Of a stretch of DNA of 64,000 bases, positions 11,451 through 25,082 are shown piece by piece; within the stretch, counting starts at the first letter, position 1; each line of letters opens with the position of its first letter. Source of the stretch: Podospora pseudocomata (Eukaryota > Ascomycota > Sordariomycetes > Sordariales > Podosporaceae). The notes beneath the pieces were generated by a model. That model was given only the letters and a program-made list of their open reading frames with translations, was not told the DNA's origin and made no database searches. The DNA lies in contig NC_085887.1 of assembly GCF_035222375.1 (NCBI RefSeq), forward strand, positions 1,773,501 through 1,837,500, read 5' to 3'. A program made the position numbers and the translations under genes.

Positions 11451-13794
11451 ATGGACGTTGACCAAGATGTTGTGATGGATGGGACCGCGGATGCGCCTTC
11501 TATACAGTCCGCCAATGGCTACTCAGAACCAACGTCCAAGTCGGGAGGGAGCTCTCTGGAGACACCAAACGGCCACAGTGCCGACAGCAGTGCCGAAGGG
11601 ACATCTTCCAAGAGTGGCGAGCCTGGCTATCCTGAACGTTTCCGACGAAAAGGGATCCTACCAACCGGTTGCTGTTACGATGACCGCATGAAGCTCCATG
11701 CCAACGCGGATTTCGGGCCAAACCCTCACCACCCAGAAGACCCATCGCGTATCGAGGTCATTATGAGGATCTTCAAAAAGCACGGTCTCCTGTTTACGGG
11801 AACAGATGCCGAACTCATCGATGTCATTAACAACAGACCAACCAGCTACATGTGGAGGATTCCCGCAAGGGAAGCGACAGAAGAAGAGATCCGTACTGTT
11901 CATAGAGTCGAACATTTCAACTGGGTCAAGGCTCTGTCCACCAAGACCACGCACGAACTCCGCGATATCTCAGCCATGATGGACCAAGGTCGCGAGTCCC
12001 TCTATGTTGGTAGTATGACATACGAGGCCTCTCTGATCTCGGCCGGTGGTGCCATCGAAACCTGCAAGGCTGTCGTTACCGGCACCGTCAAGAATGCCTT
12101 CGCTGTTATCCGACCACCAGGACATCACGCCGAGTACGACCAGCCTATGGGTTTCTGTTTGTTCAACAACGTACCGATTGCGGCCAAAGTCTGCCAGAAG
12201 GAGTACCCCGACATTTGCCGCCGCGTCATGATTCTCGATTGGGATGTCCACCACGGCAACGGCATTCAGAACATGTTTTATGAGGATCCCAACATTCTCT
12301 ACATATCTTTGCATGTTTACAAGAACGGAGACTTTTACCCAGGAAAGCCTGATAACCCCATGATTCCGGATGGCGGGATGGAGCAATGCGGTGCTGGAAA
12401 CGGGCTCGGCAAGAACATCAATATCGCGTGGCACGACCAGGGCATGGGCGATGGCGAGTACATGGCGGCATTCCAAAAGATTGTTATGCCAATTGGCCAC
12501 GAGTTCAACCCCGACCTGGTTATCATCTCTGCCGGTTTCGACGCTGCCGCCGGAGATGAGCTCGGCGCTTGCTTCGTGTCGCCTGCCTGTTACGCTCATA
12601 TGACACACATGTTGATGTCTCTGGCGGGCGGCAAGGTTGCCGTTTGTTTGGAGGGTGGTTACAATCTGATTGCCATCTCCAAATCGGCCCTGGCTGTCGC
12701 TCAAACCCTCATGGGCGAACCACCCCCACAGATGCAGATTCCAAGAATCAGCAAGGAAGCCAGCAAAGTCCTGGCCAAGGTCCAAGCTTACCAGGCTCCC
12801 TATTGGGAGTGCATGCGGCCGGGCATCATCGACGTTACAGAGATGACCAAGAACGACTCGTCTCGCCTGCACGACGTGATCAGATCATCACAAAAAGAGA
12901 AGTTATCCAAGTACGGCATGCTCCCGTTGTATATCCAACGAGACATCATCTTTAGGTCATTTGAGAACCAAGTGTTGGTGACGAAGGGCGTGCAGTCCGC
13001 GAAGAAGCTGCTGTTAATTGTGCATGACCCTCCCGAGCTGCATGGGCAGCCGGATCCCCTTGATAACTCTCTCGAGCCACACAATTCTTGGGTCGTGAGT
13101 TTGCCTGTATCTTGTAGCAACCTGGAGAGATGACTAACTTTGTGCAGTCTGATGGTGTGGCCAAGTACATTGACTGGGCTTGCAACAATGACTTTGGGGT
13201 GATTGATATCAACGTCCCCCATTACATTACCCGAACAGACGACACGGAGCACTTCACCCCGAGAATGGACGAGAAGACTCTCCAAATGCATCTTCAAGAG
13301 CTGATGTGTTACATCTGGGACAACTACCTCCAGCTCTACGACGGGGCAGACGAGATCTACCTGATGGGGGTGGGTAATGCCTACCTCGGGATCAAGGTCC
13401 TGTTGATCAACAGAAGTGAGTATTCCCCTCCATATCCCACGACTACCACACTGCTAACTCTGATACAGACGTCCGCAACCGAATCGCTGGCATAGTAAAC
13501 TTTGTGGACGGCAGTCTCCGGCCTGTCAAGTCGGACGTGGACGAGGACTTGTCGTCATGGTACAAGGACAACTCACAGGTCTATGTTGCGAACGACCACG
13601 CCTGCTGGTCGGACCCGGATCTTACTAGGAAGGTGATGAAGAGGCGGTTCGGGAATGCCATCAGGAGCGAGGTGAATGGGTTGGCGCCGATGATGAATAG
13701 GCATTTTAAGGATGTGCTGCGGTTTATTGCTGAGCAGGCGAGGAAGCTTCACGGGGGGGAGACGACGGAGGATGAGGGGAATAGGAGGGGGTGA
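11451..13794 (+). CDS. hda1: class II histone deacetylase HDA1 (Clr3 type)
   Basis: Three exons (11451-13094, 13148-13415, 13469-13794) encode 745 residues. The catalytic domain carries the class II HDAC signatures RPPGHHAEY, GFCLFNNV, ILDWDVHHGNG (zinc and general-base residues), SAGFDAAAGDELG and LEGGYNL, all intact. The C-terminal third (from about residue 480: KNDSSRLHDVIRSS through the ADEIYLMGVGNAYLG segment) is the Arb2-like domain typical of fungal Hda1/Clr3. Known role: removes acetyl groups from histone H3 in silent chromatin; Clr3 works in SHREC and Neurospora HDA-1 in the HCHC complex. I chose the ATG at 11451 because the acidic MDVDQDVVMDG start fits orthologues better than the in-frame upstream ATG at 11130. 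Confidence 0.96.
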
Positions 13795-15546
13795 GGGGGT
13801 TGGTTTTTTTTTTTTTCTTTTTCTTTTTTTTTCTCTTGGGTTTTTTTCCCCTCCATCAGAGAGCGAGGAGTGGCTGGGGTGGTGGATAACCGCAGCGTAG
13901 GCAAGTTTGGTTTTAACGGATGGGGGTAGGAGGGATGTGGAAGGTGGTGTTTGCTAGTACAGCGAGGGTAATATTTGGGATTAACTGTATACTGGATCTA
14001 GTATTGAGTCGTCTGTTATGTTTTTTATGATGTGGTGGTTTTGTGTGTTTTGCATTCATGCGTGGTGATGTGGGACGGGGGTGTTTGGCAAGCTGTGGAT
14101 GAAATCACTGGTGCTGCAAAAGAAAGTCAAAAGGCCATCTTTCGAGGTATATTTCTCTTTTTGAAAGGTATAAGTTAACCGTGATTACACAGGTGTTGGG
14201 TGTGGGAATGGCAAGAACCCTAACCCTCTAAGGTGCAACAGAAAGGCTTATCAGATAAAAAAGGGTTTTCTTGGCGGCGTCTGTGCCTCGTCGCGTCGGT
14301 GGCCGCGCGCCACGCTGGACACAGAGAAAAGTTGTGGGGCGCTGCTGGCTTTCTTGAACGACATTTGGGAAGAGCTGACTGCGAGGCTGAACCTTCTTGA
14401 TATTGTTTTTGTGTGTTGTTTTGATAACGAACGTTTTGAAGATTACGGAATTGAAGAGATATATTGATATCATGGAGCGTAGTAGGAGGTATGTGGGCTT
14501 TTCTTTGCGGTGCTGTTGTTGTTGGATCTCGAGTGAGATGGATGGGTGGCGGTGGGTGATATGGGGGAGCATGATGGAGGAATCATTGGGACAGTAGGGG
14601 GATGATGGAAGACAATAGGGATTGATGGGGTTGTTGGGAGGTATTGTTGATGTCGGCGTCGAGTGGTGGGCGGAGGGTTGGCGGTGTTGGTAGCAACTGG
14701 CAGCGGAGGGTTGTCGGTGCTGGGAGCAACTGGCAGCAGCATCGTCGGGTAATGGGACGACGACGGGGCAGGGACATCGAAGGGGAGAGGTAATTCAAGG
14801 CCCCCATGGGGGGATGAGAGTTTTTTTTCTGCCAACACGCAGCGACAGCCTGGAGGAGATGTCTTGACAGCTTCGACCGCAACTTTCACCACCAACGACC
14901 TTCACATTGAAGACAGCATCTACTTGCGTCTACATCACATCAGTCTTCCATCTCGGTCAGCTTCAGCCTTAGCGACAACTCACTTACACCATTACTCTCC
15001 TCGACTCGCTCACACCTGACCGCGCGAGGCTCTCATCTGTTGGTGTGTGCCGTCACCACCAGTCGCAGGTTGACTAGACCTCTTCATCCTACATCCTACC
15101 AGACACCGCGCTTCATCTACATTCGAGCAAGCGAGTATTATCTCATCATCCCGACAGCTGCTTGGATCACGGCTTTCACCTTAGAAAAGAACCTCAATAG
15201 CCCGACATCCTCTACTCTGTTTCCTCAGTTGAACGACGAGCAGCCCACCGGCGAAGGGTTGTCCTGATCAGTCGTGTCATTCCCAACATCTATCACTTCA
15301 TTGCGCTGCCCTTTCTCTCAATTCATTGGGTGAAAGCTACCTCGCACGGCGAGTTATTTGCCTCATCAAGTGGAAGATATCCATCTTGGAATATGTAAGT
15401 GTGCCTTCTTCTCTCTAGAAAAGGCGTAGACTGACATTTTATCAGGTATCCCCAACCTCATCACGAAGCTCGCGAGCACACGACGCTTCCAGTATCAAAC
15501 CTCCATTGACCCCCGCGCGCCCGTCACTCGAGCAAGCAATTTTTCG
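13795..15546. other. intergenic, hda1 3' region and long leader of the next gene
   Basis: A T-tract (13804-13850) follows the hda1 stop and probably lies in the 3'-UTR. From about 14,880 to 15,540 the strand is C/T/A-rich with few G, which looks like a long leader; a GTAAGT donor near 15396 and a CAG-type acceptor near 15446 suggest a leader intron. Frames of 100-140 codons on the minus strand at 14470-14895 are proline/threonine low-complexity shadows. Confidence 0.35.
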
Positions 15547-15669
15547 GTGACCTACGAACTGAGCAGCGCGAGCAAACGACGCTTTTCGGCCTGTCGTGCT
15601 TCTATTCCGGCTTCAAGTCTCCAAGAGTCGCCTTCGAGCATTCTATTTTCACCGTTCAAGTCGAACAAG

Positions 15670-16442
15670 ATGACCCAACCGAGTCTTCCAAAGGTTATCT
15701 CGGAGTATCGCTCCAACATCAACATACAATCCCATAAGGGCAATGTTCAGCCTGGTCCTGCTACCATCAACACTGCTATGCCCGCCCATACGGCCGTTGC
15801 TTCTACATCCAATGACGCTCCCAGCGCCGCTACCGTGGCAGCTCAGTCACGCCTGGAGATGTGGCTCAAGTTCTGCTCGGACGGTACTTTCGAGAAGATT
15901 GCAGGGGCTCCTCGAGCGTTCTTTAGAGACAATCGCTCAATGACTGATTCCCAGCTTGCCAAAGAGGTGGCCCGGATGGAGCTCCCGGTTGCTTATGAGA
16001 AGCCCACTGTCACTGGTGTTTCTCTGCCTCCAGATGAGACCACCTCAACCACCGAAGAGACCATGGCTGTTGATGTTGGCGCGTCAGCTTTGCCCATCAA
16101 GTCGATGAACACTGAAAGCTTCAAGGCTGCCACTGCTGGAACAAAGTTGCCTGGTTCAGTTGACAAGAACGTTGGATCGAAGCCAACCAACACGAACATC
16201 GCCCCAGCTCATATTGGCAACCCTGCTGCGATGGACGAGACTTTGAATCAGTTTCTTCTCGCAGCAGATCGGCCCATAAGCGTCGCAAGTGGAGCTTTGA
16301 CGAAGATGAGGAAGTTCTCGTCGACCTCAAGCAGAGAAGTGAAGAGCTTTATCGTCAGATAGAACCTGTCAGTCGCCGCACACGTCGCTCGGGATCCTCT
16401 TTCTATTACGTGGAGCTAGCTGTGGATGATGAGGAGTTGTAG
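15670..16442 (+). CDS. unrecognised Ser/Thr/Ala-rich protein
   Basis: From the ATG at 15670 (good CGAACAAG context; an upstream in-frame ATG is at 15547) the frame reads MTQPSLPKVISEYRSN, then a disordered A/T/S stretch and a short ordered block, RLEMWLKFCSDGTFEKIAG. That frame stops at 16360-16362. A second frame, open until TAG at 16440-16442, then reads HKRRKWSFDEDEEVLVDLKQ and ends ...SSFYYVELAVDDEEL, which looks more native than the first frame's tail. A short intron or a frameshift near 16250 must join them; TTCTTCTCGCAG at 16242-16253 is a plausible acceptor but no clear donor was found. Function unknown. It has a long pyrimidine-rich leader. Confidence 0.5.
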
Positions 16443-16745
16443 GCGGGTCATGGATTCATCAGCAACATCTGGTGATCAGAACGAACATGTCGACTTCGAG
16501 TTACTGGACCAAACAGGTGTCCATTTCGTGCAGGCTTAGGTTTTATTAGGTGGAAGGATGACGGCGTGGGGAGTGAATGGGAATCACTGCTATCAGTTCA
16601 GGGAGATTCTTTCAGGGACCTCGGTGAATTTTAGCTAGTTTAGCTCTCAGTGGAGCTCTCGTGGTTTTCACTTTTCATCCGTCTTTCTTTTGTTCATGTG
16701 TTTTTTCTTCGTATTTTTTGTGCCGATTTTTTTCTCGTTGATCAG

Positions 16746-18700
16746 GGCGTTGATACTGACGATCGCGACGACAGATACGAGGACGGCGAAGTCAGAAGGT
16801 ACGGTGCAGGTGAATCTTATCGACCTTACAACCGTGACCGATCACCTCCCCCACGACCACGCAGTCCCATGAGGGATCGCGGTCGCACCCCGCCGGGAGG
16901 TCCCGACAGCTATGTCCCCGGCAGACCGTCTCCTCGACGCAGGTCACGCAGTGTTGATCGCTTCCGCGACAGATCAAGAGATCGTGGTGCCCCTCAGCGT
17001 TGGCGTCGTAGCAGAAGCCGAGGAAGAACCGACTTGCATCGTGGTTCTCCAAGAAGAAGCCCAATGAGAAGATCGCCGCCTCCCCGGTTCATGTCTCCTC
17101 GGCGAGACGACCGCCGTGATGACCGGCGAGATGACCGGCGCGACATCGACAGAAGAGACGATCGCCGAGATGACAGGCGATTTGACGACAGAAGAGATGA
17201 TCGCAGAGACGACAGAAGAGATGATCGAGATGAGCGCCCTCGTTCTCCTCTCCCGCGTCGTGACTTGGACATCAGGTGAGCATAACTTTTTTTTCTTCGA
17301 CTTTTTGAGCAAGCTTTTAGTAACTCTTGTGTGGTAACAGACGCAGGTCCCGCTCGCCTTTTGACAGAGACAGAATTCGCCGGGACCGTTCTCCCCCTCT
17401 GAGACGTTCTCCTCCAGCCGGTCCCCGCGGCGGAGGTTCTTATCGTCCTCGCTCTCGTTCTCCGGAACGTCGAGACCCTCGCGATGACAGATATCCTCCT
17501 GCTGCCTCGACCTTCCGTCGCCAGTCACCGCCGCCCCGGGATTCCGTCAACACTTCGGTGATCAACTCTCGCAGCGGCTCTGGTAGATCCTCTCCGCGGC
17601 CTCCTTCTCGTCGTGGCCGGGACGATCGGTCTCGACCTCAGTCTCCCGCGCCCAGGTCTCCGCCTCGTCCGCCCTCCATGAGAGCGCCAACTCCCGTACA
17701 AACTTCGGCTCCTCCCCCCCCCAGAGAGACCCCCAGACAGGCCCCCCCGCAGCCCTCGCCACAGCAGCCTGTCCAGTTGACTATGCAGCCAGCCCCAAGG
17801 CCAGCGGCTACAGAGATCAATTCTACTCCCATGCGCTCTCCTCCCCGGGCCCCGGCAGCGCTTAGAGCCCCTCCCACCGGCCCGGCCGCCTCCCGCAACT
17901 TCACCTCCCCCGTGGCACCCATCCCGCAACACTCGACCCCTCAAATCCCCCCGAGCGGCCCAGCCCGGGATACTACTAGTCCTAGCATCCCGCCCTCCGG
18001 ACCCCGCAACTACATCGCTCCCTCCCCCAGAGGCAACTTCACCCCTCGCAACAGCATCGGCGGAGGAGGCCGCGGCATCAACCCTTCCTCCTCCTGGGGC
18101 CCGCCCAGCTCTGTCTCTAGGAACCACAACCACCCCTCCCATCTTCCACCTCGACAAACCTCCTCCCCTACCATCCCCACCCCGACCGGTCCCTCCTCCA
18201 TCCCGACAGGTCCCCGCTCAGCAGGGGGTAGCATCTCGGGCCCCTCCCACAACGGCCCCCCCTCCACCGGCGTAGCCTCCCCCTCCCCCTCCACCCCCTC
18301 CATCTCCCTCCCCCCTCCTACCGGCCCCTCCGCTGGTGTCAACACCAACAGGCCGTTCAACCCCCCCACCGGGCCCGCCTTATCCTCCCCGCAACCCCCT
18401 CGCGCGACGCTGGCTCAAAATATGATGAGTACCTTGCCCCCTCTCCTTCCCCCGGGCAGTGGCGGGAAATTAGACCTCTCAATGGCAACAATAGACGAGA
18501 AGGACCCCCACTACAGAAAAATGAAAGAAGACGAGGAAAGGCTGAGGGAGGAGTTGAAGGTGCGACAAGAAAAATTAAGGAAGAGCATGAGGGTGTGGGA
18601 CCGGATGGAGAGGGAGAGTAAGGGGTGCGAGTTAAAGAGTGAGCTGAGTGAGAGGAGTTTGAGGGGGCTGAGTGGGGAGGGGCAGGGGGGTGCTTTTTAG
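16746..18700 (+). CDS. arginine/serine-rich (RS) and proline-rich protein
   Basis: Two exons are clear: 16746-17275 and 17341-18700, joined in frame across GTGAGC...ACAG. The 5' exon is not certain; an ATG at 16558 could be joined through an intron ending at TGATCAG (16745). The first part has dense RS/RD elements (RSPPPRPRSPMRDRGR, RRRSRSVDRFRDRSRDRG) and an RRDDRRDD run around 17104-17240. A long proline-rich, disordered middle follows. The end is a charged coiled coil (DEKDPHYRKMKEDEERLREE). RS domains mark splicing and mRNA-processing factors, but no RRM or PWI domain is visible here. Inference: a nuclear RNA-processing accessory protein. Convergent with gpd. Confidence 0.7.
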
Positions 18701-21170
<2,470 letters not shown>

Positions 21171-23458
21171 CTGATGTGTGTGTGGTCTGTGTGAAGAAGT
21201 GGAAGAGAAGGGATGCTCGACGAATTCAGGAGAATACGGCGAGATTAGCAGATGAAGTTGTTGATGGGGAAAGAATGAAGAAGAAAGGGGAGACGCGACG
21301 GGTGGTGGTGGCATGAGCGACATAAAAAAGGGTGAGCGACCACACACGAAGGTGGGGTGAAGGTGGTGGTGGGCTGTGGTGCTTCCCATCCTTCCTTGCC
21401 CTGCTTGCATCACTGACCCCTCCCTGCCGCCGTCGCCCGCCCGCTCAAAAAGATAGTGCGAGACTTGCTGTTCACCCCACGCTGACAAAAAACTCAATTC
21501 CATTAGAGGATCAACTAAGGATCCAAGGTATCATCCTGCCATTGGCGATGGCTCGCTTCATCGCCACCAGCCAGCCGCTTGGCGAAAAGACCTCCGTCAC
21601 CGGGGGACCTGTCACAGCTGTCGCCCCGGCCAGAGTATTGCTCTAACTGTCCCCGACCCGCCGCTCGTGCGGGTGCGGTAACACTGACGTTTGTAATTCT
21701 CGACTGTCTCCCGTCGTCTGAAATCGCGCATCTAGCTCTGTCGGCCGGCCAGGCTGGGGGTGGGTGGGCTGAGCTCAACACCACCATGCACATCGTGAGC
21801 CTCATTCTGATCTAGAGTCCTAAAGTACTCGCCTAACAGGTCCAAAACAACCCCGGAAGGCCAGTCTCGGGCTACGGAACCTGTCATCGGGTTTACGAAA
21901 ATGAATGTCCGGTAAGAAACGGACGGACACGGCTAAAAATGGACCTCTTCCACGGTTAACTCTCGGTATATGCTCCAGCTGCTGTCAATGATTGCCGTTT
22001 GAGTATCCGTAGTCCTCGCCGAGAGCCAATCACCAAGATGGAATTTGTTTGACCATTGGACTTCCAAGTTTGCCCATTCTACGGAGATGACTAGCTAGGT
22101 ATGTTCTCGATGTGTCCGGATTACCACCCGAGAGCTCCGTGTTCGAGAAGTCGGTCCGCGAAGAGTCATCTAGTCATCCAGTAATCTAGTCATGCCACCC
22201 ACCCAACTTCCAACACGTGCTGGGCGGACTGGCCGAGTTGGTCCCCTTATTCCGTATGTACGTATTTAAAGTCAGCAATGGAAGTTGATGATATTCTATC
22301 GTGAATCTGATGAGGATTGAGGGCTGTGGCCTGGGCTTCGCTCAACAACATCTGCCAAGCCACCCTATCCATGCCTGCCCCTCCATGTGCCCCACCAGCC
22401 CTATGCCCGCTCTGAGCTTGATGCCATGACCCTTCGTCCCTGAGCTGTTCCGTCTCTTCCAGACAAGGCGGCGATATGACAGCGGGTATGGACTGGGCAT
22501 CTCTCCTGAACTGGCGGCCAGCTCCATGCATAAGACGTACGGCTGCCGTCCATCATTTCGCCTGCGCGCATGATGTCGATGGCATCTGGGGCGATGGACA
22601 CCGCAAGTACCGACGTCATCCAATAGTGACCGGGCCCCCCATGTCCAACTCCTGAAGCTCTTGTGGGTCTTGCCGAGAGAAGCTGCTGTTGAGCTTTCTT
22701 CAGCTTTCTGCTTCGGCCGCGACACTCCGAGATGGCCTGCGCCGTGAAGGGGCTGGTGAGGGAATTCTGGATGGGTTGAGATGGGATGGGATGACTTTCT
22801 TATCTATTTGTATAGTAAATGGGTCCTGCTGTGAGACACAGCGTGAGGGTTGAGCAAGAGCGCAAAAAGAGACTCGGCCGACCGTTTGAACCTGACGTCA
22901 CAGTTCGTCTGATACTTTGGGTGAGGGGACTTTGAGCTTGAGATGAGATGTTCGAGTTGTAACTTTGAGATAATACACGCGATTATTGCTCCAACGCCAT
23001 GCTCAGGCCCAGCATATTCAAAATCTCTTCTCAAAGGCGCTGAGACATGAAAACTGCCCACAAATGCTCTGTGAGACCAACACAAATGCTGGTCTTGAAA
23101 TGAGTTGGGGTCACTCTCACTCAACCATCTCAGGTTTCACAGAGTCATATCGCCATCTCGTATTCCACGAAATCACCTTACCCTCTTTGTACCTCAGTGC
23201 GGCTATTACGCACAGGGATATGACGCATTGCGCATATTCGACACACGTCTTCAAATCCAGGAACGGGAATTGTTGCCAGACCAGCAGTATCCTGGCACCT
23301 TTGCCGGAGACGACAAGAGGTAGCATGTTGCCGGTCATTCATTCTCAAGCAATTGAAATACGTCTCGGAACAGGCTCCGGCTTGAAGATGGCTCTGCGGG
23401 AAAGGGGGGTATACATATGTTTTACATCTCTAACTCCAGCTGCATGATAACATCTCTT
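21171..23458. other. gpd promoter and gene-poor stretch at island border
   Basis: About 21.17-21.8 kb should be the gpd promoter, with CT/GA-rich tracts (21.2-21.5 kb on the minus strand). The remaining 1.6 kb has only short overlapping frames on both strands (up to 153 codons at 22986-23447), none with recognisable sequence. Sequence composition changes here from the coding-dense left arm to the accessory island. Confidence 0.4.
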
Positions 23459-23809
23459 TTACAAGAACCTGTAAGGCCAACAGAGCTCCTCCTTCTTGAA
23501 ATGTGTCTTGCCCGCCCTGGGAGCTGGTGGTGAAAAGTGGGAGATTGGAGATCGTGCACTTGATGAAGGGTCTCCCGCTGGTTGGGGAGGATAGGTAGGA
23601 AAAGGGCTTGTATGGGCAAAGACGACATTCGCCTGCTCCACGGTTTGTTCCAGTCGCCGAAAAGTTGAGCTTGTCTGGTTGATAGTGGGCCTGAGCTGGT
23701 GTGTAGCCGGTTGCTTTGGTGCGGCCGATGGCTGTGCGTCTTGGTATGTTGACCCGCGAGGGGGTGGTGCGCCCTCTTGTTGTGTCCGATGGTTGAGTTT
23801 GTCGGTCAA
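23459..23809 (-). CDS. hypothetical small basic/proline-rich protein
   Basis: A 116-codon frame, possibly a 3' exon. It is rich in P, S, T and Q, with a short helical block (STFRRLEQTVEQANVVFA) and a basic end. A longer proline-rich frame lies upstream on the same strand (23831-24022) with GTAAC/GTAAG donors close to its end, so an additional exon is possible. No family recognised; composition resembles the other small island genes. Confidence 0.3.
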   Translation of the reverse strand: MTDKLNHRTQQEGAPPPRGSTYQDAQPSAAPKQPATHQLRPTINQTSSTFRRLEQTVEQANVVFAHTSPFPTYPPQPAGDPSSSARSPISHFSPPAPRAGKTHFKKEELCWPYRFL

Positions 23810-24137
23810 GGACTTCCTGACGATGCAGGCTTACTTTGTTCTTGCTGTTACCTGTGGAGTAGGAAGCTGAGAGGTTGGCAATAGAGCCCTGGTGTGTTCG
23901 TTTCGGGATGGAAGGTAATACGATGTCCCGCGAGGAGGAAAGGGGTGGAGTGAGATGTAAGGAGTGATGGCAGGTACCGGCTGGTTAATTGTAAAGATGA
24001 GTCTATATAGAGGAGAGAACATTTACGGAGCCACTTATTTATCTTATCAGTGCCCCCCTCCCAACGTATTTACTTACCTTTTCTATAACATAGTAAAAGG
24101 CCTTAAAGGAAAATTAATAAAAGTATGATTTATTTTT

Positions 24138-24300
24138 GAAGGCCTTTAAATTATTTTTTAAAACCTATCAATTATCTTAATAGCCTTTAAACAATCTTTT
24201 AAACCCCTTAAACTATCTTTTAAGGCCTCTTGATCATCTTTCAATATATTTTAACTATCGTTTAGAGCCTATCAAATATCTTCTAACCCTTAATAATCAT
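24138..24300. repeat. AT-rich minisatellite, unit about 21 bp
   Basis: Successive blocks such as TTTAAACAATCTTTTAAACCCC, TTAAACTATCTTTTAAGGCC and TTTTAACTATCGTTTAGAGCC recur with a period near 21 bp, about seven diverged units. The surroundings (24.05-24.35 kb) are the most AT-rich part of the window, so the tract may be an old repeat altered by RIP. Confidence 0.7.
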
Positions 24301-24539
24301 ACTTCGCAAGATAGTTAAATCTTATATTCAGGGGGGGTGTTGGTAAGATGAATAGGGGACTCCGTACAGGTTCTCTTCTATATAGAGAGGATGTTTATTG
24401 ATGAGGTGAACATACCTTCCCTTTGGTGCACTGCTTCTTGACCAGCTTTACAGGGACCAGACTGACTGACTTCAAACCGCTTCTTGGAAGTAGGAATAGC
24501 ACGAGTATCTAACGAAGTCCATCCTGGATCTTGTGCTTC

Positions 24540-25082
24540 TCAGGGCCGGAGACAGTTGTAGTGGTGCTCCAAGAAGCTCTTGGTGAAAACGTCTGTTGAC
24601 GCTGTCTTCTTGGTCCGATCCACCACGGCATCTATGTTGCTTTGATGATCATACAGAAGGCCCCAGCCGGTCAATTGGCTCACGTCTTGAAGTGCTCGGT
24701 TCATCTCAGGCTTAGGCGCGCGGAAGTGATGATCCTCGGCAATCGCATCTCTCTTGGTGAGTTACTGGCCAATCTGTCGGTAGATCTCAGGGGGTAGGTA
24801 GAGAAAATCTTGACTGGTGTTGTTCGAAGCGGGTATGATTTCGTTGTTGGCCGGTCTGGGCTTGCTGCCGCGTCCCCAGCCTGTGTTGAATCTTCTCCTG
24901 TCTGTCTTTGAGCTGGAATTGTGAAGGTTCGTCTGAGGCTCGGGAGACGGTCCTGATGGGTAGCTGTATGGTGCGGTAAAGGGGTTCTGCCGATGGTTTG
25001 GTTGAAAGGTCGGCTGAAGTACGTCAAAATGTTCGCCTGCTCTCATAGACGACTTGTTGAAGGGTGCGAGGCTTGCTGCCAT
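24540..25082 (-). pseudogene. small hypothetical gene with one in-frame stop
   Basis: From the ATG at 25082 the frame runs 106 codons to a TAA at 24762-24764, then stays open for another 73 codons to a TGA at 24540-24542. Both halves read as one protein: a Q/P/N-rich N-terminus, then PPEIYRQIGQ, then after the stop LTKRDAIAEDHHFRAPKPEM and a cysteine-bearing end (FLEHHYNCLRP). The TAA could be a CAA glutamine codon changed by one C-to-T step, the type RIP makes. If it is not a mutation, the real product is the 106-residue form. Function unknown. Confidence 0.5.

Noticed and set aside
14212-14232. Telomere-like AACCCTAACCCTC
   Set aside because: Fewer than two repeat units; explained by chance.
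22247-22725. Overlapping minus frames of 72-127 codons
   Set aside because: Mutually overlapping, no domain, no leader or splice signals.
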